25,306 nt of DNA, from positions 1-25,306 of the forward strand of contig JASHTI010000026.1 in NCBI GenBank assembly GCA_030040625.1, given 5' to 3'. Shown piece after piece: positions 7,607 through 14,809 of this stretch. The stretch comes from Thermoplasmata archaeon (GTDB lineage: Archaea; Thermoplasmatota; Thermoplasmata; Lutacidiplasmatales; UBA184). The notes beneath the pieces were generated by a model that had not been told where the DNA came from, ran no database searches, and saw only the letters and a list, made by a program, of their open reading frames with translations. Within the stretch, counting starts at the first letter, position 1. Each line of letters starts with the position of its first letter. The translations under genes were made by a program, and so were the position numbers.

Positions 7607-7918
7607 ATGGCGAGCCCCGCGCCCGACGCCGGGACCGGGTTCATCGAGATCAAGCGGCGGCTCGCGACCCTGCGCTACGCGACCGACGCGAAGGAGCGTG
7701 CGCACATCACCGTCCGCCCGGAGATCTGCGCGCCGTGCCCGCACTCGCGCTGCACCATCGCCTGCCCGGCGAAGTGCTACGAGCGGATCGACGGCCGCCT
7801 GGTCTTCCGCTACGAGGACTGCCTGGAGTGCGGCGCCTGTGACATCGCCTGCGACCAAGGCTCCGTGACCTGGAACCTCCCCCGGGGCCGGTTCGGCGTC
7901 CGGTACGCCTACGGCTGA
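7607..7918 (+). CDS. fixX: FixX-like ferredoxin
   Basis: FixX is the small iron-sulfur partner of FixC, an electron-transfer-flavoprotein:quinone oxidoreductase. Marks are the strand HITVRPEIC, a Cys-rich block C41-x2-C44-x4-C49-x3-C53-P-x2-C57-Y, the block YEDCLECGACDIAC with C72, C75, C78 and C82 binding a [4Fe-4S] cluster, and the closing SVTWNLPRGRFGVRY. That ending is characteristic of FixX. The 103-aa length is normal. FixA, FixB and FixC are not in this window. It is probably co-transcribed with mdh (6-bp gap). The likely job is passing electrons from flavoprotein dehydrogenases to the quinone pool that feeds the Rieske/cytochrome b genes downstream. Confidence 0.9.
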   Translation: MASPAPDAGTGFIEIKRRLATLRYATDAKERAHITVRPEICAPCPHSRCTIACPAKCYERIDGRLVFRYEDCLECGACDIACDQGSVTWNLPRGRFGVRYAYG

Positions 7919-7921
7919 CGG

Positions 7922-7939
7922 GCCGGCCGCCCGGCCGGC
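7922..7939 (+). terminator. GC hairpin after fixX
   Basis: Inverted repeat GCCGGCC-GCCC-GGCCGGC with a 7-bp stem starts 4 bp after the fixX stop. It has no T-run, so it is not a classical terminator; it may protect or punctuate the mdh-fixX transcript. Confidence 0.3.
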
Positions 7940-7980
7940 GGGCCCGCGGCGCTTCCCGACGGCTGCGCGTCCGCGAACAG

Positions 7981-7988
7981 ATTAAAAC
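7981..7988 (+). promoter_or_regulatory. Putative TATA box for the XPD-like helicase
   Basis: ATTAAAAC, the clearest AT-rich octamer between fixX and the helicase gene. Transcription would begin near 8010, leaving about 50 nt before the presumed coding start at 8060 or about 85 nt before the ATG at 8093. Confidence 0.55.
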
Positions 7989-8092
7989 CCCGAGCCCGGG
8001 GTGGGCCCGGCGGAGCAGGTCGTACGCCGTCCGCCACCGTCCGTCCGGTCACTTCGCCCCTGTTCCCGTACCGGCCCCGCCCCCCCCAGGAG

Positions 8093-10135
8093 ATGATCCT
8101 CCGGGAGGTCGCGGCCCTCACCCACCGCGGCGGCCCGCTGGTCGTCAACGCCCCGAACGGCTCGGGCAAGACGATCGCCGCGCTCGCCCCGCTCGTCGAG
8201 CACGCCGAGGCGGCCGGCCACCGCGTCCTCTACCTCGTCCGGAGCCGTGCGCAGGAGACCCAGGTGATCCGCGAGACGACCGCCCTGGGCCACCGGCTCG
8301 AGCGGCCGGCGATCGCGCTCGGGCTCGAGGGACGCGCCCGGCGGTGCTTCCTGCTCGAGAACGAGCCGGAGCTCAAGGGGGCGACGGCGGAGGAGCACGG
8401 CAAGCTCTGCGCCGACCGCAAGCGGGCGACCGATCGGGCCCTGAAGGGCGAGGTCGCGCTGACCCCGCCGCGGGAGTTCCCGGAGGACGGGGAGATCGAC
8501 CTCACCGATCTGGACGGCTGCCCGTACTACGCCCGGGTCGCGGGAACGGACATCGAGGCGCTGGCCGAACGACTGCGGGCCAAGCCGCTGCTGAGCGGCG
8601 AGGTCGACAAGCTCAGCCGGGACGACAACCTCTGTCCGTACGAGCTGACGAAGCGCCTGCTGCCGAAGGCGACGGTCGTCGCCGCCCCCTACGCGTTCTT
8701 CTTCCATCCCCACGTCCGGCCGGCGCTGCTCTCCTGGATGGGTTGCGCCCCGGAGCAGGTCGACCTCGTGGTCGACGAGGCCCACGGCCTGCCCGGCTAC
8801 CTGCGGGAGCTGGCGACCGTCTCCCTGCCCGAGGAGTCGGTGCGTCGCGCGCGGGACGAGGTCGAGGAGCGCGGGGACTTCCAGCTGCCGGACGGCCCGA
8901 GCGCCACCCGGTTCTTCGATGTCGTGCGGGCCGCGGTGGAGGAGCTCGTCCAGGCGCTGGCGCGGGACGACGACGCCCCGCTGCCGCCCGGGGTCTTCGA
9001 GGAGGCCCTGCTCGGCGCCGTCGGCGGGACGAGCCACCGGCTCGACACCTGGCTCGGCGCGCTCGCGACCTGGGGCGAGAACCTCAAGGACGAGCGACGG
9101 CGCGAGCGCCGCCTGCCCCGCTCCTGGGTCCACACAGTGGCGATCACCCTGCTGAGCTGGCCGAAGCTCGAGGCGCCCCGGTACGCCAAGGTCGTCAGCC
9201 GGCTGCCCCGGCCGGCGCTCGAGGCGTTCGCGGTCGACGCCGCGGAAGCGGCGCGTCCGATCCTCGCCTGCCACACCTCCGTCCACCTTTCGGCGACGCT
9301 CGCGCCGGTCGGGGAGTACCGGGACGGCCTCGGCCTCGGGCCCGAAACGCGGACGCTCGATCTGCCGCCGTATTTCCCGGCCGACAACTGCCGGATCGTC
9401 TACGACCCGAGCGTCTCGACCCGCTACGAGGAGCTCCACGAGGATCCCCGCGCGATCGCGCGCCTCGCCGACCGGCTCGCCCGGGTCCTCGCCCTGCTCC
9501 CGGGGAAGACGGCGGTCTTCTTCCCGAACTCCGAGCTGATGCGGCGGATCCTCGAGGCGGGCCTGCAGTCGCAGCTTCCGCCGAGCCCGTTCCTCGAGTA
9601 CGCCCGCCTCCCGACGACCGACCTCTGGCGCTCGATCGAGGGCTGGAAGAGCGACCCCCACTCCTCGGTGCTGCTCGGCGTCGCCGGCGGACGCCTCGCC
9701 GAGGGGATCGACTACCCGGAGACGGACCTGGACGCGGTCGTCCTGGTCGGCATCCCGTACCCGCCCCCGAGCGCCCGTCGCCGGGCGCAGGAGGAGTTCC
9801 TGGAGCGCGTCGCCCCCGGGCACGGGCATGAGTACGCCGTCGACGCGCCGGCCGAGCGCATGATCCGGCAGGCGGTCGGGCGGCTGATCCGCTCCGAGCA
9901 CGACCGCGGTCTCGTCGTCCTCCTCGACCGTCGCGCGACCCGCTTCGCGGCCGCCCTGCCCGGCCTGGCCCCGGTCGGCGACCTCGCCCGCCTCAGCCGC
10001 GACTTCTACGGTCGGCGGGCGCGGTGGGTCGCCGCGCGGCCGGCCACCGCCCCGGACCCGGTGCCTCTCGCCGCGCCGGAGCCGCTCGCCGGCGGGGACG
10101 GTCCCGGCGACCCCCGGGACGAACCTCGCCTGTAG
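8093..10135 (+). CDS. XPD/Rad3-type iron-sulfur DNA helicase
   Basis: Superfamily 2 5'-3' DNA helicase with a 4Fe-4S domain, the archaeal relative of XPD, likely acting in repair. Walker A is NAPNGSGKT with K26. The cluster cysteines are C85, C106, C143 and C181. The Walker B box is DEAH at 228-231. Motif V is GGRLAEGIDYP and motif VI is QAVGRLIRSEHDRG. At 680 aa it is full length for archaeal XPD. The ATG at 8093 is the first ATG/GTG/TTG in frame, but coding signal continues upstream: bases 8060-8092 encode LFPYRPRPPQE, the conserved block in front of Walker A. The real start is therefore probably upstream, perhaps CTG 8060. A Pro/Ala/Gly-rich C-terminal tail follows motif VI. DinG-like helicases share these motifs, so the precise repair role is inferred. 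Confidence 0.9.
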   Translation: MILREVAALTHRGGPLVVNAPNGSGKTIAALAPLVEHAEAAGHRVLYLVRSRAQETQVIRETTALGHRLERPAIALGLEGRARRCFLLENEPELKGATAEEHGKLCADRKRATDRALKGEVALTPPREFPEDGEIDLTDLDGCPYYARVAGTDIEALAERLRAKPLLSGEVDKLSRDDNLCPYELTKRLLPKATVVAAPYAFFFHPHVRPALLSWMGCAPEQVDLVVDEAHGLPGYLRELATVSLPEESVRRARDEVEERGDFQLPDGPSATRFFDVVRAAVEELVQALARDDDAPLPPGVFEEALLGAVGGTSHRLDTWLGALATWGENLKDERRRERRLPRSWVHTVAITLLSWPKLEAPRYAKVVSRLPRPALEAFAVDAAEAARPILACHTSVHLSATLAPVGEYRDGLGLGPETRTLDLPPYFPADNCRIVYDPSVSTRYEELHEDPRAIARLADRLARVLALLPGKTAVFFPNSELMRRILEAGLQSQLPPSPFLEYARLPTTDLWRSIEGWKSDPHSSVLLGVAGGRLAEGIDYPETDLDAVVLVGIPYPPPSARRRAQEEFLERVAPGHGHEYAVDAPAERMIRQAVGRLIRSEHDRGLVVLLDRRATRFAAALPGLAPVGDLARLSRDFYGRRARWVAARPATAPDPVPLAAPEPLAGGDGPGDPRDEPRL

Positions 10136-10159
10136 GTACGCGGGCCGCCGGACCGAACC

Positions 10160-10166
10160 CTCAAGA
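10160..10166 (+). promoter_or_regulatory. Weak TATA-like box for the heptose operon
   Basis: CTCAAGA, centred 26 bp before the GTG of the GHMP kinase gene, in the 53-bp gap after the helicase. It is weak as a TATA box but at the right distance for a leaderless transcript. Confidence 0.35.
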
Positions 10167-10188
10167 CGCCCGGCTCCTCCGGCGGAGC

Positions 10189-11166
10189 GTGATCATCACC
10201 CGGACGCCGTTGCGGATCAGCTTCGCCGGCGGCTCGACCGACCTCCCGTCGTTCTACCGCGCCTACGGCGGCGGGGCGGTCGCCAGCGCCGCGATCGACC
10301 GCTACGTCCACGTGCTCGTCAACCCGAAGTTCGACCGATCGATCCGGGTCGCCTACTCGCGGACGGAGAACGTCGACGCGCTCGCGGACCTGCAGCACCC
10401 GATCTTCCGCGAGGCGCTGCGGGCGGCCGGCCTGCACGAGGCGATCGAGGTCCACACCATCGCCGACATCCCCGGCGAGGGGACCGGCCTCGGATCCTCC
10501 TCGACCCTGACCGTCGGGCTGCTGAACGCCTTCTACGCCTACCAGGGGATCCTCAAGGAACCCGCGGAACTCGCCCGCGAGGCCTGCGAGATCGAGATCG
10601 ACCGGCTGCGGGGTGCCCAGGGCAAGCAGGACGACTACATCGCGGCGTTCGGCGGGACGCAGTACTTCGAGTTCCGCCCGGACGATTCCGTCCGCGTGGC
10701 GCCGATCCCGCTGGCGACCCGGGACCGGGAGGCGCTGAGCGACCACGTCTCCCTCTTCTACACGGGCGTCACCCGCAAGGCCCAGGACCTTCTGCAGCGG
10801 CAGAGCGAACGGACCGCGACGAACGTTCCGGCCCTCGAGCGGATGCGCGCGCTCGCCGGGGAGGCGCGCGACGCGATCATCGCCCGGGACTTCGCACGGC
10901 TCGGAGCGATCCTGGACGAGGGCTGGACCCTCAAGCGCGGGCTCTCGGCGGGGATCTCGACCGACTCGATCGACACGACCTACGCGGCCGCGAAGGCCGC
11001 CGGGGCGTGGGGCGGGAAGATCACCGGCGCCGGCGGAGGGGGGTTCCTGCTCCTCGTGCACCCGCCGGAGCAAAGTCGTCAAATAGCGCAGGCCTTGTCG
11101 CCGATGCAGCGCCTGCCGGTGCGGATCACGCCCGAGGGCTCACGGATCCTATTCGTCAGCCGATGA
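10189..11166 (+). CDS. hddA: GHMP-family sugar kinase, D-glycero-D-manno-heptose 7-phosphate kinase type (HddA-like)
   Basis: HddA phosphorylates D-glycero-D-manno-heptose 7-phosphate at C1 on the route to nucleotide-activated heptose for surface glycans. The start has the family pattern TRTPLRISFAGGSTDLPSFY. The ATP-binding GHMP loop is PGEGTGLGSSST. QGKQDDYIAAFGG precedes the active site, and KITGAGGGGFLLL is the C-terminal GHMP motif. GTG 10189 is chosen because homology starts at the next residues; 325 aa is typical. The gene overlaps the next gene, gmhA, by ATGA. That neighbour makes the product this kinase uses, which is the main reason for preferring a heptose-phosphate substrate over another GHMP sugar. 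Confidence 0.83.
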   Translation: MIITRTPLRISFAGGSTDLPSFYRAYGGGAVASAAIDRYVHVLVNPKFDRSIRVAYSRTENVDALADLQHPIFREALRAAGLHEAIEVHTIADIPGEGTGLGSSSTLTVGLLNAFYAYQGILKEPAELAREACEIEIDRLRGAQGKQDDYIAAFGGTQYFEFRPDDSVRVAPIPLATRDREALSDHVSLFYTGVTRKAQDLLQRQSERTATNVPALERMRALAGEARDAIIARDFARLGAILDEGWTLKRGLSAGISTDSIDTTYAAAKAAGAWGGKITGAGGGGFLLLVHPPEQSRQIAQALSPMQRLPVRITPEGSRILFVSR

Positions 11167-11756
11167 CCGAGCTCGAGGGCCTCGAACCGTACGTCCGGAG
11201 CTACCTGGCCGAGACCCGGGCCGGGCTGGACGAGAGCTACATCCTCGAGGGGTTCCGTCGCCTCCTCCCGGTGCTGCTGAAGGCCCGGAGCGAGGGGCGG
11301 ACGATCTTCTTCTTCGGCAACGGCGGGAGCGCCGCGACCTCGAGCCACATGGCGCAGGACCTCGGGAAGCTGACGATCAAGGAAGGCCGCCCGCGCTTCC
11401 GGACGCAGTCGCTGGCCGACGCGATGCCGCTGATCCTCGCCTGGGCCAACGACGCGAGCTACGCCGAGGTCTTCGCCGAGCAGATCAAGAGCCAGGCGCG
11501 CCGGGGCGACGTCGCGATCGGCCTCTCCGGCAGCGGCAATTCGCCGAACGTCCTCCGTGCGCTCGAGGAGGCCCGGGCCCTCGGGGCGACGACCGTCGGC
11601 CTGATCGGCAGCGGGGGCGGCAAGATGCGGCCGCTCTGCGACATCCCGATCGTCGTGCCGTCCGCGAACATGCAGCACATCGAGGATCTGCACCACCTGC
11701 TCCTCCATCTTCTGACCGCCTACCTGAGGGACCACCCGCCGCCCCCGGCCGGATGA
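11163..11756 (+). CDS. gmhA: Sedoheptulose-7-phosphate isomerase (GmhA-like, SIS domain)
   Basis: Converts sedoheptulose 7-phosphate to D-glycero-D-manno-heptose 7-phosphate, the first step of heptose activation. It is a single SIS domain of 197 aa. Phosphate-binding serines sit in FFFGNGGSAATSSHMAQDL and GLSGSGNSPNVLRAL. NDASYAEVF is a typical GmhA block, and the C-terminal helix MQHIEDLHHLLLHLL carries the family's conserved His/Glu positions. ATG 11163 overlaps the hddA stop (ATGA), as does its own stop with the next gene, so the three genes should be translated as a unit. The following steps (phosphatase and nucleotidyltransferase) are not in this window. Confidence 0.88.
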   Translation: MTELEGLEPYVRSYLAETRAGLDESYILEGFRRLLPVLLKARSEGRTIFFFGNGGSAATSSHMAQDLGKLTIKEGRPRFRTQSLADAMPLILAWANDASYAEVFAEQIKSQARRGDVAIGLSGSGNSPNVLRALEEARALGATTVGLIGSGGGKMRPLCDIPIVVPSANMQHIEDLHHLLLHLLTAYLRDHPPPPAG

Positions 11757-12592
11757 CCGTCCAGGTCCGGGACTACATGGTGCTCGAGGTCGAGCACCTC
11801 CCCTCGAGCACGACGGTCGGCGAGGCGATCCGTCGCCTGACCCGGAGCCGCCACCACGGGCTGCCCGTCACGGACGCGGAGGGCCGGCTGGTCGGGTTCG
11901 TGAGCGCGAAGGAGCTGCTGCGCCACGCCGGTGACCGAGACCTTCCGCTCGCACGGATGATCCGCCCCGGTACGTACACGGCGACCCCGGAGACCGGGCT
12001 CGATGACGCCGCCCGGATCATGTTCCGGTTCGGGCTAAGGGACCTGCCGATCATCGATGGGCAGGGCCGTCTCTGCGGGGTCCTCTCGAACCTGGATGTC
12101 GTCCGCTCGCACTTCGAACGCGCCTCCCCGGCCAAGGCGGAGACGCTCAAGCGTCTCCTGACGGAGCGCTACGGGCTCAGCTTCACCGTCCACCGGGGGC
12201 TCGTCCCGATCGACCGGCTCACGCCGACCCAATGGAAGGTCTTCGAGGACGAGCTCGAGGGCCGGCGCTACGAGCTCGAGCGGGGCTTCGCCGAGCCAGT
12301 GCTCGTCGTTCAGAAGGGCGAGAGCTGGCTGCTCGTCGACGGCCACCACCGGGCCCTCGCCGCGCGGGAGATGGGGCTCGCCCAGCTGCAGGCGTTCATC
12401 CTGACCTGCGATCGCCCCGAGGAGTTCGCGGCCCGCGAGACCGGCTTCGAGCGGGTGGCGGCGGAGCACCATCTCCGGTCGGTGACCGACATCGAGATCG
12501 ACCGCTCCGCCCACCACCCGCTCGTCGAGGTGACCACCCAGCTGCTGCGCCGGCTCGAGCGGGGCGTCGACGCGTCGGGCGACTCCGAGTAG
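11753..12592 (+). CDS. CBS-domain pair fused to a ParB/SerK-like domain
   Basis: Residues 5-120 are two CBS repeats (each with HGLPVTD or RDLPIID followed by LVGFVS or LCGVLS), which usually bind adenine nucleotides and regulate an attached domain. Residues about 140-250 match the ParB/Srx-fold group that includes the archaeal free-serine kinase SerK: PIDRLTPTQWKVFEDEL, then VLVVQKGESWLLVDGHHRALAA with the phosphate-binding DGHHR. The length is 279 aa. As I recall SerK from Thermococcus, its catalytic Glu follows a Pro-His pair at the position of Gln in PTQ here, so kinase chemistry is uncertain. It is third in an ATGA-coupled operon with hddA and gmhA. It could be a nucleotide-sensing kinase of a small metabolite or a regulator; chromosome partitioning seems unlikely. 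Confidence 0.78.
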   Translation: MTVQVRDYMVLEVEHLPSSTTVGEAIRRLTRSRHHGLPVTDAEGRLVGFVSAKELLRHAGDRDLPLARMIRPGTYTATPETGLDDAARIMFRFGLRDLPIIDGQGRLCGVLSNLDVVRSHFERASPAKAETLKRLLTERYGLSFTVHRGLVPIDRLTPTQWKVFEDELEGRRYELERGFAEPVLVVQKGESWLLVDGHHRALAAREMGLAQLQAFILTCDRPEEFAARETGFERVAAEHHLRSVTDIEIDRSAHHPLVEVTTQLLRRLERGVDASGDSE

Positions 12593-12620
12593 CCCGGCCG
12601 GCCGAATCGGTACGCCCGGC

Positions 12621-12628
12621 ATATCAAG
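12621..12628 (+). promoter_or_regulatory. TATA-like box ATATCAAG
   Basis: Centred 26 bp before the GTG at 12650, the right distance for a leaderless archaeal message. The same ATATCAA core occurs before the tandem cupredoxin gene. Confidence 0.5.
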
Positions 12629-12649
12629 CGGGTCCCTCTCCAAACCGCC

Positions 12650-13609
12650 GTGGGCCCGCTGCCGTTGCCCGCGCTGGAGGTCGACGGGGCGCTCGCCCCC
12701 TTCGCGGCGATCGCCGTGGCGATGGTGGTGATCACCGTTGTCGTGCTCGGACTCGTTCGGCCCGGCGACGGTCGTCCGCCGATGGTGACGCAGCTGCTCC
12801 TGGCGCTCGCCGTCATCTGCGGCGGCTCGGTGCTGCTGCTGGCGCTCGTCTTCGTGTTCCTGGACACGAACGGGACGACGGCCTGGACCTGGGTGCTGAC
12901 CGCGTTCAACTTCATGATGGTCGCGCCGGTCGGGCTCTGGTTCATCGGCCAGATCGTCTTCGAGGACCGACGGACGCGGGCCGGCAACTGGATCTGGCCG
13001 ATCGCCCTTGGCCTCGCGGTCACCGGATCGGAGGTCCTGATGGGTCTCCTCTTCGTCATCGGGGGGGTCGCGGGCGCGATCGGCGCGGGGGCCGCGGTCG
13101 CCGATGGACTCTCGTCGGTCTGGTTCTTCTGGTCGATGGCGGGGATCATGGCCCCGCTCGTCCGCTGGGCGCCCCTCTCACGGGTCGGGCGGGTCGGCGG
13201 AGGCGCGCTGGTCATCGCCGCCGCGGTCGGTCCGTGGGTCCGCTCCTTCCCGCTGTACGGCGGGGTCGCGATGGCCGTGGTGATGACCGGAGCGCTCGTC
13301 GCGATCCTCCAGCCGCTGCTCCACGAACGGGTCGCCTCGGAGGACGGCGGTCTCCTCCTCGCGCTGGCCGGAGCGTTCGTCGCGATGACCGTCACCGGTC
13401 TGGCCGTCGCGGCGAGCGGCGCCGCCGAGCCCGCGGTCATCGCGTTCGGAACGACGATGGCGGTGGTGATGGTCGGGGAGGTCGGCTACCTGCTGCGTCG
13501 GACCTACCAGCCGGTCGCCGAGCCGGCGCCGTCGCTCGAGGCGAGCGCGCCGCGCGCGGCGGTCGACGTCGGCGGCGGCGCGCACCCGGGTCCGCTCGCC
13601 GGACCCTAG
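12650..13609 (+). CDS. Unrecognised polytopic membrane protein (about 9 helices)
   Basis: No family recognised. About nine hydrophobic segments can be drawn between residues 15 and 285, connected by short loops, with a Pro/Ala-rich cytosolic-looking tail of about 35 residues. Helix 3 (FNFMMVAPVGLWFIGQIV) is preceded by a Trp-rich loop. No CXXCH motif is present and I saw no clear paired haem histidines. The GTG start follows an ATATCAAG box by 26 bp. The next gene, a membrane-anchored tandem cupredoxin, has a similar box, and all genes downstream are respiratory, so a role in electron transfer or copper handling is possible on position alone. Confidence 0.7.
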   Translation: MGPLPLPALEVDGALAPFAAIAVAMVVITVVVLGLVRPGDGRPPMVTQLLLALAVICGGSVLLLALVFVFLDTNGTTAWTWVLTAFNFMMVAPVGLWFIGQIVFEDRRTRAGNWIWPIALGLAVTGSEVLMGLLFVIGGVAGAIGAGAAVADGLSSVWFFWSMAGIMAPLVRWAPLSRVGRVGGGALVIAAAVGPWVRSFPLYGGVAMAVVMTGALVAILQPLLHERVASEDGGLLLALAGAFVAMTVTGLAVAASGAAEPAVIAFGTTMAVVMVGEVGYLLRRTYQPVAEPAPSLEASAPRAAVDVGGGAHPGPLAGP

Positions 13610-13646
13610 CGTCCGGCGGCCTCGACCGCGGATTCGTACACCGGCC

Positions 13647-13654
13647 ATATCAAC
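13647..13654 (+). promoter_or_regulatory. TATA-like box ATATCAAC
   Basis: Centred 37 bp before the GTG of the tandem cupredoxin gene. It shares the ATATCAA core with the box at 12621, suggesting the two genes use similar promoters. Confidence 0.5.
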
Positions 13655-13686
13655 GGACCCTCGGTCGTTCGCCGTCAGGAACGGGC

Positions 13687-14736
13687 GTGACCGAGGTTTC
13701 GTTCATCCCCCGGTCCGTAGGCTGGCGGCGACCGGGGCCCTGGCTGCTGGCCGGCCTGCTGCTCGGCGCGGCGGCGATCCCCGGCGGCCTCGCGGCCGCC
13801 CACGTGGTACGCCTGGCCCCGACCGTCGGCTACGGCCGGCCCGAGGCCGGTACGACCGCCAATTTCACGAACGTCCAGATGACCGATCGACCCTCGTACG
13901 ACCCCCGGACGCTCAACGTCACCGGGGCGACCGGAACGATCGACGTGAACGTCTACCTGAACAATACCGCCTCCCACCTCGCCCACACGTTCACGCTGGT
14001 CAACGAGAACCAGTCCGGCGTCCCGATCAACCGTTCGTACACGCCTTCGGAGCTGAGCGCCTACTTCGTGGCCGACCCCCCGACCTTCGGCCTGAACGTT
14101 TCCGCCGGTGGCGCCGCCTGGGCGAACTTCTCGCTGGCCCCCACGGCGAAGCCGCTCTCGCTGGAGTTCGTCTCGACGATCCCCTACCAGTTCCAGGCCG
14201 GGATGTACGGCTTCCTGAACATCACGCCGTCCGGGCCGAAGTACGTCGTGCAGGAGAACACCACGAACTCCTTCCAGTTCCTTCCGAACGAGCTGAGCAG
14301 CCCGGTCGGAGCGACCGGGGTGATCAGCTTCGACGTGAAGGTGACGAACCTGGGCAATCTCATCCACACGTTCACCGTCTCCGCGAAGCCGAACGCCACG
14401 TTCAGCAGCGTGGGGAGCTTCCTCGCCGGCGGGCTCCTCGTCAACGCGACCATCAAGGGCGGCACGGGCGTCAGCGCGTGGGCGAACTTCACCGTCCCGG
14501 CCCTCGGCGTCTACGAGTACATCTGCACGGAGCCGGGCCACTTCGCCCAGGGCATGTTCGGCTTCCTCTACGTCGGCGTCGCGGTCCCGCCCCCGCCGTC
14601 CGTTCCGAGCACCGCGATCGTGGCGATCCCGATCCTGGTCGGCTCCGCCCTGCTCCTCGGGGTGGGACTGTTCCTGACCCTGAGCGCGGCGTTCGTGGGC
14701 CGGTTCCCCAAGCCCCCGGCGTCCGGTCACCACTAG
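13687..14736 (+). CDS. Membrane-anchored tandem cupredoxin, first copper site degenerate
   Basis: Two blue-copper-like domains lie outside the membrane between an N-terminal signal-anchor (about 19-42) and a C-terminal helix (about 308-338). Domain 2 has the full type 1 copper set: H227 in IHTFTV, then C280-x4-H285-x4-M290 in ICTEPGHFAQGM. Domain 1 aligns well with H100 in AHTFTL but has S163, Q168 and M173 where Cys, His and Met belong, so it cannot form a normal blue-copper site. Many N-x-S/T sites suggest a glycosylated exterior protein. It is 349 aa from GTG 13687. Convergent coxB lies next to it; the likely role is carrying electrons to the oxidase in place of cytochrome c. Confidence 0.85.
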   Translation: MTEVSFIPRSVGWRRPGPWLLAGLLLGAAAIPGGLAAAHVVRLAPTVGYGRPEAGTTANFTNVQMTDRPSYDPRTLNVTGATGTIDVNVYLNNTASHLAHTFTLVNENQSGVPINRSYTPSELSAYFVADPPTFGLNVSAGGAAWANFSLAPTAKPLSLEFVSTIPYQFQAGMYGFLNITPSGPKYVVQENTTNSFQFLPNELSSPVGATGVISFDVKVTNLGNLIHTFTVSAKPNATFSSVGSFLAGGLLVNATIKGGTGVSAWANFTVPALGVYEYICTEPGHFAQGMFGFLYVGVAVPPPPSVPSTAIVAIPILVGSALLLGVGLFLTLSAAFVGRFPKPPASGHH

Positions 14737-14751
14737 AGCCGACCCCCGGAT

Positions 14752-14768
14752 CGCCGGCACGTCCGGCG
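14752..14768. terminator. Small hairpin between convergent genes
   Basis: CGCCGG-CACGT-CCGGCG, a 6-bp stem in the 73-bp gap between the 3' ends of the tandem cupredoxin gene and coxB. It has no T-run. It could punctuate either transcript, but GC-rich DNA gives such stems by chance. Confidence 0.25.
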
Positions 14769-14809
14769 GCGCGGTCGTCCTACAAGTTACGGGGGGCCGG
14801 ACGGCTCGC

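Noticed and set aside
8080..8087. Frameshift at the run of eight C before the helicase ATG
   Set aside because: The conserved block before the run and the helicase after it are in the same frame, so no frameshift is needed within it; an error further upstream remains possible.
7982..9901. 639-codon minus-strand open frame opposite the XPD-like helicase
   Set aside because: Antisense shadow: low-complexity Arg/Asp/Leu composition and no recognisable motif, while the plus strand has all helicase motifs.
11753..12592. Assignment as a ParB chromosome-partition protein
   Set aside because: There is no helix-turn-helix DNA-binding region or neighbouring ParA, and the motif resembles SerK-type enzymes fused to CBS domains.
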